A stretch of 64,000 nucleotides of DNA from Paenibacillus terrigena DSM 21567 (GCF_000374845.1 NZ_KB895429.1:1-64000); one strand, 5' to 3'; shown: positions 44,601 through 54,982, counted from the stretch's first letter. Notes: a model not told the origin generated them from the letters alone. Program-made: numbers and translations.

Positions 44601-45192
44601 ACCACTCCACCCGGTAAGCAAGCCGTGATGTTAGTGGATAGAAGTCCACAATTCCGCCGCGTACGCTCATTTCACCGCGTGATTGGACCTGCTCTACCCG
44701 TTCATATCCGAGCTCCACCATACGCTTCATAAAGGCATTAATCTCCAGCGTCTCCCCGACTTTAATATCGAGGTGTGCGCTCTTCATCATCTCTCGAGTC
44801 GGAATGAATCTGCGCACACCGGAATAAGGAGCGACGATAACACCGCGGAAGCCGCGAGAGGACTTCATCAAGACATCGATGCGCTGCGCTAACGTCTCAG
44901 GACTTGAAATGGCTGATTCTGCTGCGACCAGCTCATTGGCAGGATACAGCATCACATGCTCCGGTGAGATGCACTCCTGCAAATCCTCGGTGATTTTCTG
45001 CGCTGCGAACATATTATGGGTCACGATGAGGATCGGACGCTGCAACTTCTCGAACAGCGCAGCGATCACAACTTGTCGCGAAGAACCTGTGAGTCCTGAT
45101 ATGAGCTGCTCTCGCATCCCGGATTCAAGGCCTGCTGTAATGGATTTAAAATCTCGATCTTCGGATAATGCTTGAATAAGTGCGTGTAACAA
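41665..45192 (-). CDS. mfd: Transcription-repair coupling factor
   Basis: Mfd removes RNA polymerase stalled at DNA lesions and recruits UvrA. About 1175 residues, the full size: UvrB-like N-terminus (about 25-350), the RNA-polymerase interaction (CarD-like) domain around ELKVGDYVVHTNHGIGKYMG (20 residues) near 500, helicase motifs LLCGDVGYGKTEVAVRAA near 640 and DEEQRFGVSHKEKL near 745, and the C-terminal TRCF domain. AGAGAGG suits a TTG at 45192 better than a GTG three codons earlier. Confidence 0.96.
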   Translation of the reverse strand: MLHALIQALSEDRDFKSITAGLESGMREQLISGLTGSSRQVVIAALFEKLQRPILIVTHNMFAAQKITEDLQECISPEHVMLYPANELVAAESAISSPETLAQRIDVLMKSSRGFRGVIVAPYSGVRRFIPTREMMKSAHLDIKVGETLEINAFMKRMVELGYERVEQVQSRGEMSVRGGIVDFYPLTSRLAYRVEWFGDDIDSIRTFDPTDQRSVDKEEAIVIPPCKEIIADARRFQNGAVHASELLDKQLEKMADRNAKSLLREEIGRELEMLREQIYFPDLYKYISMLFPERETLFDYMAEDTLLILDEPTRILEISKQLERDESEWNLHLMQNGKSMPGFVLGHTADHMLHHPPFQTLFLSLFLRQIPHTQPQNIVNFMCRAMQDFHGQMNVLKAEMERWKKSGATVMMLASNDERTERMRRVLQDYQIDEPMILKGNLQTGFELSSIHLVVITEGEMFSQKQRKVRSKIDKKVDNAERIKSYTELKVGDYVVHTNHGIGKYMGIGTLEINGIHKDYLHILYAGGDKLSVPIEQIDMIQKYVGSEEKEPKIYKLGGNDWAKVKNKVRSSVQDIADDLVKLYAERQSAPGFAFEKDTPEQQEFEAMFPYDETIDQLRAIEEIKKDMQNNVPMDRLLCGDVGYGKTEVAVRAAFKSAMEGKQVAVLVPTTILAQQHYETFRERFAGYPMNIQVLSRFRSKKEQNETIKGIKRGTVDVVIGTHRILSQDMIFKDLGLLIVDEEQRFGVSHKEKLKRLKTNVDVLTLTATPIPRTLHMSMLGVRDLSVIETPPENRFPVQTYVVEHSNTLTRESIERELARGGQVYYLYNRVQGIYQMAEQISALVPDARVAVGHGQMSEQELEKTILDFLDGEYDVLVSTSIIETGVDIPNVNTLIVHDADKMGLSQLYQLRGRVGRSNRIAYAYFTYQRDKVLTEVAEKRLQSIKEFTELGSGFKIAMRDLSIRGAGNLLGAEQHGFIASVGFDLYSQMLADEIQKRKAEMGGDYVAPPKEISTVIDLSVDAYLPSDYIYDSIQKIEIYKKVASLRSFDEGDELQDELVDRFGDLPLAVLHLLAVARLKIYGRCYGIEAISKKGDDVVIRIAASETDHIYRDKLAQLGAQFDKRIRFEQGPSIIMNVRCKGLDDSQMLQLVEDVLKSAKEAFKTKGELQDVVK

Positions 45193-45372
45193 CGCGGGCA
45201 CCTCTCTCTGAATAACTCATCTCTTAAGAGAATCCATGGAATGGCATGGAAATACAGCGTTCAAGAACGCGTACCAACACCATGTAGAATTGGCTTCGCC
45301 GTCTTCATGACGGGAAGCGCCTCTACAAATTTGTATACATGGGCCATACCATTCTTCGGATCTTTTACAAAT

Positions 45373-45398
45373 AAGCCTCGGCGAACATGCCAAGGCTT
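45373..45398 (-). terminator. Hairpin after fin
   Basis: On the minus strand AAGCCTTGGC pairs with GCCGAGGCTT (one T-G pair) around 6 nt; the tail is ATTTGTAAAAG. It is probably the fin terminator. The rest of 45193-45421 upstream of mfd shows no clear promoter. Confidence 0.65.
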
Positions 45399-45421
45399 CT
45401 ATCATCTTTTGTACAACACTT

Positions 45422-45652
45422 CTACTGTAGTGGACTCGATAAGAGCGACAATTCTGGGTGGTTGTCGAGTGCTTCTCTGCAGTAATCACATGTCACTCGC
45501 ACGGTAACGTCTCCATTTGAGTTATACGATATTATATCGTTGCGTTCTTCAGGGGTCAAGGAATGGAACCCGAGTTGCGTCTCACTTACATGTTCTTGAT
45601 CAATACGGCCTAGCGACGTCCCGCAATGCCTGCAAATATAGTTTACTGACAT
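45422..45652 (-). CDS. fin: Anti-sigma-F factor Fin
   Basis: A 76-residue protein with two zinc-ribbon CxxC pairs, YICRHCG and VTCDYCRE, as in B. subtilis Fin (YabK). Fin is made in the forespore under sigma-F and antagonises sigma-F to help the switch to sigma-G. AGGAGG lies 7 nt before the ATG. Between pth and mfd it is exactly syntenic. The 84-bp upstream gap may carry a sigma-F promoter that I cannot define. Confidence 0.93.
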   Translation of the reverse strand: MSVNYICRHCGTSLGRIDQEHVSETQLGFHSLTPEERNDIISYNSNGDVTVRVTCDYCREALDNHPELSLLSSPLQ

Positions 45653-45736
45653 CTATATGCCTCCTGAGAGTAGGATATACCCCCAGTATGCCCATCCTTC
45701 TCAGAATTAGCCGTATTATCCAGTATGGATTTTAGG

Positions 45737-46297
45737 TCACCCGTTGAACTTCGCCATCGTCGTTTCGAACGGATTCTGCATCGCGAATTCAAGTGCATCA
45801 CAGGTTGCTCCGATCATGTCTTCGAGCGGCGCTGCTTCAGCCTTCGGGAAATTATTGAGGACATAATCGGCAATATTGAACCCTGCTGGCGGTCTTGAAA
45901 TCCCCATCCGAACACGGTTGAAAATCTGAGTGCCAGTGTGCTGAATGATTGATTTAATCCCATTGTGCCCACCTGCGCTACCTTGATAACGAAGGCGAAT
46001 CCGTCCAATCTCCGTATCAAGATCATCGTAGACGACAATTAAATCTTCCAGATTCACTTTGTAGTAATCCATGAATGCCCGAACCGACTCGCCTGATAGA
46101 TTCATATACGTCATCGGTTTGATCAAGGCAACCTTCTTCCCGTTCACATGCCCCTCGCCGATAAGCGCTTTGCATTTGTTCTGGGTGACGGCGATGTTAT
46201 GACGTCTCGCAAGTTCATCAATCGCCATAAATCCGACATTATGCCGCGTCTTCTGATACGATGTCCCGGGATTCCCAAGTCCGACAATCCATTTCAT
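45737..46297 (-). CDS. pth: Peptidyl-tRNA hydrolase (SpoVC)
   Basis: Pth recycles peptidyl-tRNAs that drop off the ribosome. Motifs: WIVGLGNPGTSYQKTRHNVGF (in part: GLGNPGTSYQKTRHN, with Asn and the catalytic His near 20), KPMTYMNLSGESV near 62 and VYDDLD near 93, then GGHNGIKSI. The 186-residue length is standard. AGAGGA precedes the ATG. B. subtilis spoVC is the same gene. The ctc gene normally found between prs and pth is missing. Confidence 0.96.
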   Translation of the reverse strand: MKWIVGLGNPGTSYQKTRHNVGFMAIDELARRHNIAVTQNKCKALIGEGHVNGKKVALIKPMTYMNLSGESVRAFMDYYKVNLEDLIVVYDDLDTEIGRIRLRYQGSAGGHNGIKSIIQHTGTQIFNRVRMGISRPPAGFNIADYVLNNFPKAEAAPLEDMIGATCDALEFAMQNPFETTMAKFNG

Positions 46298-46358
46298 ATG
46301 TGTGCAATTCCTCTCTATGCCTATAGGTAAAACTTATAGATTCTTATATTTGAACGAC

Positions 46359-46397
46359 AAGGGCTACTTCTCCACTAGGCGCGGAGCTGTAACCCTT
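46359..46397 (-). terminator. Terminator-like hairpin after prs
   Basis: AAGGG...CCCTT, TAC...GTA and CTCC...GGAG nest into an imperfect stem; the tail GTCGTTC is only weakly T-rich. It lies 25 nt past the prs stop. Confidence 0.6.
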
Positions 46398-46422
46398 CAT
46401 CATTCGTATGCTTAGCTTACTC

Positions 46423-47376
46423 TTATTCGATTTCGAACAGCTTGCTGATCGACAACTCTTCGTGGACACGGATAATCGCTTCGCCCATCAAAGGCGCAAC
46501 GGATAATACTTTGAGTTTGCTTGTTGGATTAGGATGCGTAATTGGAATCGTATCTGTCACGATAACTTCCGTGATTGGTGCATTCTCAAGACGTTCCATC
46601 GCAGGTCCGGATAAGACCGGATGTGTACAACAAACATAAATTTCTTTGGCACCTGCATCACGCAATGCATTGGCACCTAGAACAATCGTACCAGCCGTAT
46701 CGATAATATCATCGATAACAATGGCAGTTTTCCCTTTAACTTCACCGATAATGTTCATGACTTCACTCACATTCGGCTCAGGACGACGTTTGTCAATAAT
46801 AGCAAGTGGGGCTTTCAAGAAATCAGCCAATTTACGGGCACGAACAACACCACCATGGTCAGGTGAGACAACAACGACATCCTCGATTTGCTTCGAACGG
46901 AAATATTGCGCCAGAATCGGAACACCCAGCATATGATCTACTGGAATATCGAAGAAACCTTGAATTTGCGTTGCGTGCAAATCCATTGTAATGACGCGAT
47001 GTGCGCCTGCCGTCTCGATCAAGTTCGCAACGAGCTTCGCTGTGATCGGATCGCGTGAACGAGCCTTACGATCTTGACGTGCATAGCCGTAATACGGAAT
47101 GACGACATTGATACTCTTCGCCGATGCCCGTTTCAGAGCATCTACCATAACGAGCAGCTGCATCAAGTTATCATTAACCGGTGCACACGTTGATTGAACG
47201 ACATAGACGTCACAACCACGAACACTCTCGGTTAGCTTGATATGGATCTCGCCATCGCTGAATGCGAGTGTCTCCGAATCTCCCATCGGTACGCCGATAT
47301 GTTCAGCAATGCGATGTGCCAAAGACGTATTCGAGTTGCATGTAAAAATCTTTAATTTTGAGTCACAATAAGCCAT
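46423..47376 (-). CDS. prs: Ribose-phosphate pyrophosphokinase
   Basis: Prs makes PRPP from ribose 5-phosphate and ATP for purine, pyrimidine, NAD, His and Trp synthesis. The ATG at 47376, after CGGAGGG, gives the standard 317 residues. Visible motifs are [50 protein letters not shown] and the PRPP loop [12 protein letters not shown] near 217. An upstream in-frame extension to 47532 overlaps the glmU end and is spurious. It follows glmU by about 100 bp. Confidence 0.96.
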   Translation of the reverse strand: MAYCDSKLKIFTCNSNTSLAHRIAEHIGVPMGDSETLAFSDGEIHIKLTESVRGCDVYVVQSTCAPVNDNLMQLLVMVDALKRASAKSINVVIPYYGYARQDRKARSRDPITAKLVANLIETAGAHRVITMDLHATQIQGFFDIPVDHMLGVPILAQYFRSKQIEDVVVVSPDHGGVVRARKLADFLKAPLAIIDKRRPEPNVSEVMNIIGEVKGKTAIVIDDIIDTAGTIVLGANALRDAGAKEIYVCCTHPVLSGPAMERLENAPITEVIVTDTIPITHPNPTSKLKVLSVAPLMGEAIIRVHEELSISKLFEIE

Positions 47377-47479
47377 AGAATAAAAACCCTCCGTGCCAGT
47401 CGTTGTATAGTCAGTGTTGCTATCATAACCTAGTTCGTCTTGTTCCTGCCGATAACCAAACATGATAAATCCATTGTGG

Positions 47480-48874
47480 TTACGAATTACGCTCTTTCTT
47501 CGCTCTAGCACGGGCGCGCAATTTCTCCGCATATCCCGGCTTATTCACTTGGCGTTCTCTTGCAACAGCTAGTTCGTTCTCTGCTACATTATGCGTTATT
47601 GTTGATCCAGCCACGACATATGCCCCTTTGCCTACCTTAACTGGCGCAATTAGGTTCACGTTACTGCCGACAAAGGCATCATCTTCGATCTCTGTAACAG
47701 ATTTATTATACCCGTCATAGTTGACCGTAATCGCTCCGCAACCGATATTTACATTCTTACCGACCGTTGCATCGCCAATATAACTCAAATGACTTACTTT
47801 TGCACCGTCATCTAACGTTGCATTTTTTATTTCAACGAAATCGCCGATTTTCACATTTTGGCCAATCCGTGCACCTGGGCGCAAATAAGCGAACGGTCCG
47901 ATTCCCGAGCCGTTGCCTACCGTCGCTTCCGACAATACGGATTGCTTCACAATGACGCCATCGCCAATCTCAGAATCTTCAATTTCGGTATGAGGCCCAA
48001 TCATGCATTCATTACCAATAATGGTCTTCCCGCGAATCATCGTGCCCGGATAGATGACACTATCTTGACCGATCACAACGTCAGCACCAATGTAGGTGGA
48101 TGCTGGATCAATCAATGACACACCATTGATCATATGTTGGCGGTTAATGCGAGCACGCATTAATTGCTCGGCTTCCGATAACGCAACGCGGTCATTCACG
48201 CCGATCGCTTCTGCTTCATCCGTTGTGCAATACGCATCAACGATATCGCCCGCAGCACGCAAGATGCCAATGACATCCGTCAAATAATATTCCTGCTGCA
48301 CATTCTGATTCGTCACTTGCTCCAGCGCAGCAAAAAGCTTCGCATTATCGAAGCAATAGGTTCCTGTATTAATCTCTTGAATCGCTTGTTCGTCAGGTGT
48401 GCAATCTTTCTGCTCCACAATCTTCTGAACCGATCCGTCGGCACCACGAATAATCCTTCCGTAACCGGTAGGATTCGCCATATGCGCTGATAGAATCGTT
48501 GCGGATGCACCCTTCTCCGTGTGCAGCGCAATCAAACGCTCAAGTGTCGTCTCCGTCACTAGCGGCGTATCTCCGCATACAATTAATGTCAAACCTTCTT
48601 CATGTCCTAGCAGCGATTTCGCTTGCTTCACCGCATGACCTGTACCTAACTGTTCTGCCTGCAATACATATTCAGCGCGATCTCCCAAATACGATTTCAC
48701 AGCATCAGCTCCATGACCTACAATAACGACTGTACGCTCACAGGATGCACGCGATACGGTATCGACGACATGGCCTACCATCGGTTTGCCGCATACCGGA
48801 TGCAACACTTTATACAATTTCGACTTCATGCGTTTGCCCTGTCCTGCAGCAAGCACAACTGCCATTCTCTTCAA
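47480..48874 (-). CDS. glmU: Bifunctional GlcNAc-1-phosphate uridylyltransferase / GlcN-1-phosphate acetyltransferase
   Basis: GlmU makes UDP-GlcNAc for peptidoglycan. The N-terminal pyrophosphorylase domain (1-230) has [20 protein letters not shown] (20 residues) and CGDTPLV. The C-terminal left-handed beta-helix acetyltransferase (250-455) has [33 protein letters not shown] and NYDGYNK. The start is TTG at 48874, after GGGAGG (464 residues). The frame is open to 48904 without a ribosome site. Confidence 0.96.
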   Translation of the reverse strand: MKRMAVVLAAGQGKRMKSKLYKVLHPVCGKPMVGHVVDTVSRASCERTVVIVGHGADAVKSYLGDRAEYVLQAEQLGTGHAVKQAKSLLGHEEGLTLIVCGDTPLVTETTLERLIALHTEKGASATILSAHMANPTGYGRIIRGADGSVQKIVEQKDCTPDEQAIQEINTGTYCFDNAKLFAALEQVTNQNVQQEYYLTDVIGILRAAGDIVDAYCTTDEAEAIGVNDRVALSEAEQLMRARINRQHMINGVSLIDPASTYIGADVVIGQDSVIYPGTMIRGKTIIGNECMIGPHTEIEDSEIGDGVIVKQSVLSEATVGNGSGIGPFAYLRPGARIGQNVKIGDFVEIKNATLDDGAKVSHLSYIGDATVGKNVNIGCGAITVNYDGYNKSVTEIEDDAFVGSNVNLIAPVKVGKGAYVVAGSTITHNVAENELAVARERQVNKPGYAEKLRARARAKKERNS

Positions 48875-48985
48875 GGTTCCGACCTCCCAAACGCTTCTTA
48901 CCATATGCTCACTCTAGACGCATAACAAATAGACATACTTCGCACATGTTAATCAGTTCATTAAAGAATATATCCTATTCTGAAC

Positions 48986-49016
48986 AAAAAGAAAAGAGAG
49001 CCGTCCTCCGGCTCCC
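48986..49016 (-). terminator. Terminator after spoVG
   Basis: GAGCCG-GAGGA-CGGCTC, extended by G/C pairs, then TTTTCTTTTTG on the minus strand. Confidence 0.88.
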
Positions 49017-49040
49017 TTCCTCTAAGCGCAATTACAAACC

Positions 49041-49325
49041 TTAAGCTCCCTCTTCGATGACTTCTTCTTCCGTAGCTGCGCGCTCATATTCAGCGAGAAC
49101 TGCTGCTTGAATCTTCTCGCGAGTTGTGGAAGAGATCGGGTGAGCGATATCGCGGAATTCACCATCTGGTGTCCGCTTACTCGGCATTGCAACGAACATT
49201 CCATTGTTCCCGTCGATGACGCGAATGTCGTGCACAACGAATTCATTGTCAATAGTGATGGAAGCAATCGCCTTCATTCTCCCTTCGGAGTTGACGCGGC
49301 GGAGCCTTACATCGGTAATTTGCAT
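49041..49325 (-). CDS. spoVG: Septation/regulatory protein SpoVG
   Basis: A 94-residue SpoVG protein: [20 protein letters not shown] (20 residues), [20 protein letters not shown] (20 residues) and the basic [16 protein letters not shown] loop. It is a nucleic-acid-binding regulator that affects asymmetric septation in Bacillus and virulence genes in other Firmicutes. AAAGGTGG precedes the ATG. A sigma-H promoter and a terminator make it a single-gene unit. Confidence 0.97.
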   Translation of the reverse strand: MQITDVRLRRVNSEGRMKAIASITIDNEFVVHDIRVIDGNNGMFVAMPSKRTPDGEFRDIAHPISSTTREKIQAAVLAEYERAATEEEVIEEGA

Positions 49326-49365
49326 GTGTGTTCACCACCTTTTTCCATCAGAGACTTGGTGTATA

Positions 49366-49392
49366 ATTCCACATATCCATGCTAATTCCTTC
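49366..49392 (-). promoter_or_regulatory. Sigma-H promoter of spoVG
   Basis: On the minus strand GAAGGAATT (49384-49392), 11 bp, GTGGAAT (49366-49372), matching the sigma-H pattern RNAGGAWWW-N11/12-RNNGAAT. spoVG is a model sigma-H gene in B. subtilis. An A/T-rich tract lies upstream. Confidence 0.82.
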
Positions 49393-49463
49393 TTTTTTTT
49401 ACCATTGTTATGAATATTTTTTGAATTTAAAACTAATATTTATGCGATTCGACATTTATCGAA

Positions 49464-49847
49464 TTAAATCGACGCAATCAATTCAATTTCGACAAGGACA
49501 TCCTTAGGGAGACGGGCAACTTCAACGGTTGATCTTGCAGGTTTATGATCACCAAAATAGGATGCATAAATCTCATTCAACGCTGCAAATTGATTCATAT
49601 CTTTGATGAACACCGTCGCCTTAATTACGCTAGAGAATGTAGCCCCTGCTTCGGCCAAGACTGCTTGTAGATTATGGAAAACTTGATGCGTCTGCTCCGC
49701 AATACCACCCTCAACTATTTGTCCATCCAGTCCAAGTGGAATTTGCCCTGAAGTGAACAATAAATTACCAAATTTCATGGCCTGTGAGTAAGGTCCAATC
49801 GCTGCCGGAGCATTTGTTGTTGCAACCGTTTCTAATTTCATCCTCAA
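49464..49847 (-). CDS. ridA: RidA family enamine/imine deaminase (YabJ)
   Basis: RidA hydrolyses reactive enamines such as 2-aminoacrylate. The 127-residue trimer-forming fold shows [14 protein letters not shown] near the N-terminus, SGQIPL near 34, the active-site Arg in [20 protein letters not shown] (20 residues) near 103. The start is TTG (49847) or an ATG two codons later, both after AGAGGAAG. It directly follows purR, an arrangement kept in Bacillus, where YabJ was linked to PurR function. Confidence 0.95.
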   Translation of the reverse strand: MRMKLETVATTNAPAAIGPYSQAMKFGNLLFTSGQIPLGLDGQIVEGGIAEQTHQVFHNLQAVLAEAGATFSSVIKATVFIKDMNQFAALNEIYASYFGDHKPARSTVEVARLPKDVLVEIELIASI

Positions 49848-50681
49848 TCACGCTTCCTCTCCGAAATAATTACCAGGTTCGACCGAGATTTGTTTGGTCT
49901 TGAAATCAATATGTGTTAACTTCGCAAGCGAATAATAATCATTCAGCAGTCGTTCATTGCTCTCCAGTTCACCAGACTCGACGAGAACGCCCACACCTGC
50001 AACAACGGCTTCGAATTCATGCAGCAGATCAATCATTCCTTGAACCGTCCCGCCTGCTTTCATGAAGTCATCAATAATCAGTACACGTGATTTCTCTTTG
50101 AGTGCTCTACGTGCTAGCGTCATCGTATGAATGCTCTTATTGGAGCCCGAAACATAGTTAATACTTACGGCAGAGCCTTCTGTCACCTGGTGGTCACGTC
50201 GAACGAGCACCACGGGAAGATTGAGCTGGGCAGCCGTCGCGTAAGCGAGCGGGATCCCTTTCGTCTCCACCGTCATGACCACATCGATCTGAGCATCTGC
50301 AAACGCCGCTGCGAACATTTTTCCAACCTCATTCATCAGGGCAGGCTGCCCCAAAAGATCCGTCATATACAAGTAGCCGCCCGGCAAGATCCGATCAGGA
50401 TCCTCTAGCTTGCGAGACAATTCCTCAATGATAGGCAATGAAATAGATTTCGGCATACGCGGAATAAATTTCACACCACCTGCCGCTCCAGCGAGCGTAA
50501 GAAGATCTCCCATGCCCTCTTCTTCGAACACTTCCTTAATGATCACTAGATCCTCACTGATCGATGATTTCGCTGCATTGTAGCGCTCAGCAAAAGTCGT
50601 GAGCGATATTAAAGTATGGGGTCGATGTAACAAAAATTGTGTCATTTCCACCAGACGGGCGCTTCTCTTTAGCTTTTTCAT
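49848..50681 (-). CDS. purR: Purine operon repressor PurR
   Basis: PurR represses purine synthesis genes and is released by PRPP. The 277-residue protein has a winged-helix N-terminus (about 1-72: RSARLVEMTQFLLHRPHTLI, 20 residues) and a PRT-fold effector domain with the PRPP loop VLIIDDFMKAGGTVQGMID near 200. GAGGGGGAG precedes the ATG. It is followed without gap by ridA. A purine-box operator was not identified. Confidence 0.96.
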   Translation of the reverse strand: MKKLKRSARLVEMTQFLLHRPHTLISLTTFAERYNAAKSSISEDLVIIKEVFEEEGMGDLLTLAGAAGGVKFIPRMPKSISLPIIEELSRKLEDPDRILPGGYLYMTDLLGQPALMNEVGKMFAAAFADAQIDVVMTVETKGIPLAYATAAQLNLPVVLVRRDHQVTEGSAVSINYVSGSNKSIHTMTLARRALKEKSRVLIIDDFMKAGGTVQGMIDLLHEFEAVVAGVGVLVESGELESNERLLNDYYSLAKLTHIDFKTKQISVEPGNYFGEEA

Positions 50682-50765
50682 TCTACTCCCCCTCTGTTAA
50701 ATCCGAATATTATAATGAAAATATATCATTTTTGTACGGATTTTACCAACATTTCCTTCATTTCA

Positions 50766-51620
50766 TTATGTGAGCATACGAACAGCATATACTTCTTTGC
50801 AGAATCCTCTAAGTCCATTATAGATTCTCGCCACTTTGGATTCCTTCGATACAAGGCCGAAGACCGTCGGTCCGCTGCCTGACATCAATACCCCATCTGC
50901 TCCCAGCTTCATCATTGCGTCCTTCAACTGGTGTACTTCAGGGTATAGCGATAAGGTCACATCTTCGAGCACATTACCAAGTTGTCCGCACACATCGTGG
51001 AACTGCTGATTTTCGATCGCAGAGATCATATCCGCCATGGAAGGGTGGCCGTTCAACTTGTCTACCCGAAACCGTCCATAGACATCGGCGGTAGAGACAT
51101 TGATCGGCGGCTTTGCTAGAATCACCCAACATTGCGGCGGATTCGGGATCATTTCTAATTTCTCGCCACGACCTCGAGCAATCGCCGTACCTCCCGTCAC
51201 GCAGAAAGGAACATCTGAGCCCAGCTCAGCACCCAACTCCTGAAGTTCAAGATCCGGAATATTCAGCTTCCAGAGGCGATTCAATCCACGCAGTGTTGCT
51301 GCTGCATCACTGCTTCCTCCTGCAAGACCTGCAGCCACCGGGATCTTCTTATCCAGGTGGATATAGACACCCTGCTTGACGTCATAGCGATCCTTAATAA
51401 GCTTCGCGGCCTGAAAGGCTAGGTTCTTCTCATCAAGCGGAATATAACCCGCTTGACTCGATATAATAATCGTGTCGCGAGGCAATTCCTCCATCTCGAG
51501 ACGATCTGCGAGATCGACCATCGTCATAATCATCTCAACTTCATGGTAACCGTCTTCTCTTTTATGTAACACGTCCAGCAATAAATTGATCTTGGCTGGC
51601 GCTTTCTCATATACTTTCAC
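50766..51620 (-). CDS. ispE: 4-diphosphocytidyl-2-C-methyl-D-erythritol kinase
   Basis: IspE is a GHMP kinase of the MEP isoprenoid pathway. The start motif [14 protein letters not shown], the ATP loop [20 protein letters not shown] (20 residues) near 97 and the C-terminal [13 protein letters not shown] are present; about 284 residues. Two GTG starts compete (51629, 51620). The second has TAGGTGAA at good spacing. A sigma-A promoter precedes it. Confidence 0.95.
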   Translation of the reverse strand: MKVYEKAPAKINLLLDVLHKREDGYHEVEMIMTMVDLADRLEMEELPRDTIIISSQAGYIPLDEKNLAFQAAKLIKDRYDVKQGVYIHLDKKIPVAAGLAGGSSDAAATLRGLNRLWKLNIPDLELQELGAELGSDVPFCVTGGTAIARGRGEKLEMIPNPPQCWVILAKPPINVSTADVYGRFRVDKLNGHPSMADMISAIENQQFHDVCGQLGNVLEDVTLSLYPEVHQLKDAMMKLGADGVLMSGSGPTVFGLVSKESKVARIYNGLRGFCKEVYAVRMLT

Positions 51621-51666
51621 GGTCTTCACCTACTTTATCTGATCAAACGTTCTAGGAACTTAACAT

Positions 51667-51695
51667 ATTATATCAGAATCATATATTGAAGTCAT
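51667..51695 (-). promoter_or_regulatory. Sigma-A promoter for ispE
   Basis: ATGACT (51690-51695), 17 bp, TATAAT (51667-51672) on the minus strand, right after the sspF terminator and about 45 bp before ispE. Confidence 0.65.
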
Positions 51696-51715
51696 TTGAA
51701 GCCGTCACAGGAAAT

Positions 51716-51755
51716 AAAAAGCGAAGAACGCCACCTGTGTCGGACATCCTTCGCT
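51716..51755 (-). terminator. Terminator after sspF
   Basis: AGCGAAG / CTTCGCT with partial inner pairing, followed by TTTTATTT on the minus strand. Confidence 0.88.
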
Positions 51756-51763
51756 CATGATGA

Positions 51764-51937
51764 TTATTTTCTTGATGCGGCTTGTTCAGCCAATTGGATG
51801 GCGCGTTTGACCATATTTCCTGCATCCTTGGCTCGGATGTTGGCCCAACCTTCATTCTGGACTGTTTCATAAAACCCGAGATCCTTTGCAAGCTCAACTT
51901 TCAATTGATCTGACATGACACTTCTTCTGCGGCTCAT
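51764..51937 (-). CDS. sspF: Small acid-soluble spore protein SspF
   Basis: A 57-residue alpha/beta-type SASP relative: [20 protein letters not shown] (20 residues), then [20 protein letters not shown] (20 residues). Such proteins coat and protect DNA in the dormant spore. AAAGGAGG lies before the ATG at 51937; the frame extending to 52030 runs over the promoter and is not coding. A sigma-G promoter and a terminator make it a single-gene forespore unit. Confidence 0.94.
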   Translation of the reverse strand: MSRRRSVMSDQLKVELAKDLGFYETVQNEGWANIRAKDAGNMVKRAIQLAEQAASRK

Positions 51938-51996
51938 CTCAGGTCCTCCTTTAAGGGATGTATTTATGACTGGAGTGTATTCGTTGCCCTTATCGT

Positions 51997-52026
51997 TAGT
52001 ATGGCTGTTCCCTATCCAGATCATAC
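51997..52026 (-). promoter_or_regulatory. Sigma-G promoter of sspF
   Basis: On the minus strand GTATG (52022-52026), 18 bp, CATACTA (51997-52003), an exact match to GHATR-N18-CATNMTA. It gives a leader of about 50 nt. Confidence 0.82.
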
Positions 52027-52043
52027 TCACCTATCACTCCATG

Positions 52044-52069
52044 AAAAAAGACAGCCCCGAAGGGCTGCC
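52044..52069 (-). terminator. Terminator after veg
   Basis: GGCAGCCC-TTCG-GGGCTGTC with a UUCG loop and one G-T pair, followed by TTTTTTC on the minus strand. Confidence 0.93.
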
Positions 52070-52090
52070 GTGATGCTTACTACAAAAGCC

Positions 52091-52366
52091 TTAATTCTGG
52101 ATATATGTGATGCGCACTTGGCCATCGTCCTCGCATACCGATAATTCCACAGATTCCGTCAAAATGTCGGCGTAACTGTATGAAACACGCTTAAATGCGT
52201 TCTGGTCCTGGTCAAGTTTAACAATGAAAACAGATGGGTAGGTTTCTTCAAGTACACCGGTACGTTCAATGGTCTTTCGGCGACCACCGTTTGCTCGCAG
52301 CATAATTTTTCGCCCGACATGGGCTTCTAGGCTACGTTTAATTTCCAACAGCGCATTTTTAGCCAT
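52091..52366 (-). CDS. veg: Veg protein
   Basis: A 91-residue Veg protein: [20 protein letters not shown] (20 residues), [20 protein letters not shown] (20 residues). In B. subtilis Veg is abundant, stimulates biofilm genes through the SinR/SlrR pathway and is expressed from one of the strongest vegetative promoters. The ATG at 52366 has AGAGGTGG upstream; an in-frame TTG two codons earlier is possible. Its mechanism is not settled. Confidence 0.94.
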   Translation of the reverse strand: MAKNALLEIKRSLEAHVGRKIMLRANGGRRKTIERTGVLEETYPSVFIVKLDQDQNAFKRVSYSYADILTESVELSVCEDDGQVRITYIQN

Positions 52367-52393
52367 TGTCAACTACCACCTCTTTCCTTGTCC

Positions 52394-52422
52394 ATTATAA
52401 CCAATTCAAGGGGTGATGTCAA
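52394..52422 (-). promoter_or_regulatory. Consensus sigma-A promoter of veg (P1)
   Basis: TTGACA (52417-52422), exactly 17 bp, TATAAT (52394-52399) on the minus strand, 28 bp before the veg ATG. It fits the reputation of the veg promoter as very strong. Confidence 0.92.
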
Positions 52423-52432
52423 ATAACTGAAT

Positions 52433-52462
52433 ATTATATCAACGATTATTTGAAGTTGTCAA
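52433..52462 (-). promoter_or_regulatory. Second consensus promoter upstream of veg (P2)
   Basis: TTGACA (52457-52462), 18 bp, TATAAT (52433-52438) on the minus strand. It lies in tandem with P1, about 40 bp further upstream. Confidence 0.8.
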
Positions 52463-52491
52463 CGGCAATTTTGTTAAATTTCGAAAATTAT

Positions 52492-53385
52492 TCACGGAAT
52501 CGACGGAACGATGTCCAAATTAGTTAAGTCTCGAAGTTTCGGAAGACCGATTCGATAACTTCCCCGCGTCTCAATACCACCCATACCGTCGGTTCCCGTA
52601 ATCGTCTGGGAGAGAACTTCCACAATATTTATCGTCTCCCGGATCGGTGTAAAAGATGCCTTCGCTGCAACATACACCGGATCAAGCGCATGGATGAGAA
52701 TACGTCCCGGTGAGCTTGCGAAGTTCGCACCTGCTTGGAGCAGTGCTTCAAAATGTGACTGACATGCCCCTGCAACGATATTCAGCACATCGAAATTCCG
52801 TTCATATTGCCGTGCCGTTTTGATGGCATTCACGAAATTCTGAGAGTTCTTATAACTGGACAAGCTGTACAAATCACGATTCTTCAAATGCCTATAGACG
52901 CCGTCATGTCCGGTGATGACAACGATATCCGGTTTGACACGGGGAAGCAGTCGGTAGAGGACGTCAGACATGTTTGCTTCTGTCACGTAATGGCCTTCGG
53001 CTGGGACCCTCAGTTGATTGTACAAATCCAGACTCTTCCTTAAATAATTCGGATCCCCGTCCAAGTGGAGCACTTTGCCGGGTACTTCAAAGTAAGGTTG
53101 GTGGTTCATCATTTTCTGATTCAAATCTGCCTGGTTCCGCTCAGTCTGCACGCGTCTATGCTGTTCCAGAAGCCGAGTCGATTCCTTCGCACGAATAAAA
53201 GCCTGCTCTTCTTTATAATGTAGAGGTTTCCCCTCGGTTACAGGCATCAAATCATTCGTGGGAGCATCCGCCAATAGACGAAAGTCAATCCCCTTGATAA
53301 TCACTAAATCTTTCATAAATGCCTCGATGCGAAATGTGACGTCTCCGCCATACGATTTTCGAACGACAAGATCTCCTTGCTTCAT
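52492..53385 (-). CDS. yabG: Sporulation-specific protease YabG
   Basis: YabG processes spore coat proteins late in sporulation. The peptidase family U57 protein of 297 residues shows PDIVVITGHDGVYRHLKNRD (20 residues), a candidate catalytic Cys in VAGACQSHFEALLQAGANF and DPVYVAAKASFTPI. An N-terminal SH3-like stretch (KQGDLVVRKSYGGDVTFRI) is also typical. The ATG at 53385 follows AGAGGTG. A sigma-K promoter sits 25 bp upstream, as expected for a mother-cell gene. Confidence 0.94.
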   Translation of the reverse strand: MKQGDLVVRKSYGGDVTFRIEAFMKDLVIIKGIDFRLLADAPTNDLMPVTEGKPLHYKEEQAFIRAKESTRLLEQHRRVQTERNQADLNQKMMNHQPYFEVPGKVLHLDGDPNYLRKSLDLYNQLRVPAEGHYVTEANMSDVLYRLLPRVKPDIVVITGHDGVYRHLKNRDLYSLSSYKNSQNFVNAIKTARQYERNFDVLNIVAGACQSHFEALLQAGANFASSPGRILIHALDPVYVAAKASFTPIRETINIVEVLSQTITGTDGMGGIETRGSYRIGLPKLRDLTNLDIVPSIP

Positions 53386-53407
53386 GGCCCAAATCACCTC
53401 TTCTGTC

Positions 53408-53437
53408 TATCGTATGGAGGTGCCCATGGATTGGTGT
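53408..53437 (-). promoter_or_regulatory. Sigma-K promoter of yabG
   Basis: On the minus strand ACACC (53433-53437), 16 bp, CATACGATA (53408-53416), fitting the sigma-K pattern with AC at -35 and CATANNNTA at -10. Confidence 0.75.
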
Positions 53438-53491
53438 CTATCTTCTGTTCGAATCCACATCGATTTCATGCAATCAACCGGATTTTAGCGG

Positions 53492-54945
<1,454 letters not shown>

Positions 54946-54982
54946 GTACAATCCGCTTCCTTTCTTTTCTTCCGCAAAATAC

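Noticed and set aside
45217-45489. 90-codon minus-strand frame between fin and mfd
   Set aside because: It overlaps fin in another frame and the fin terminator hairpin, and has no family resemblance.
47377-47532. N-terminal extension of prs
   Set aside because: It overlaps the glmU coding end. The standard 317-residue enzyme starts at 47376 with a good ribosome site.
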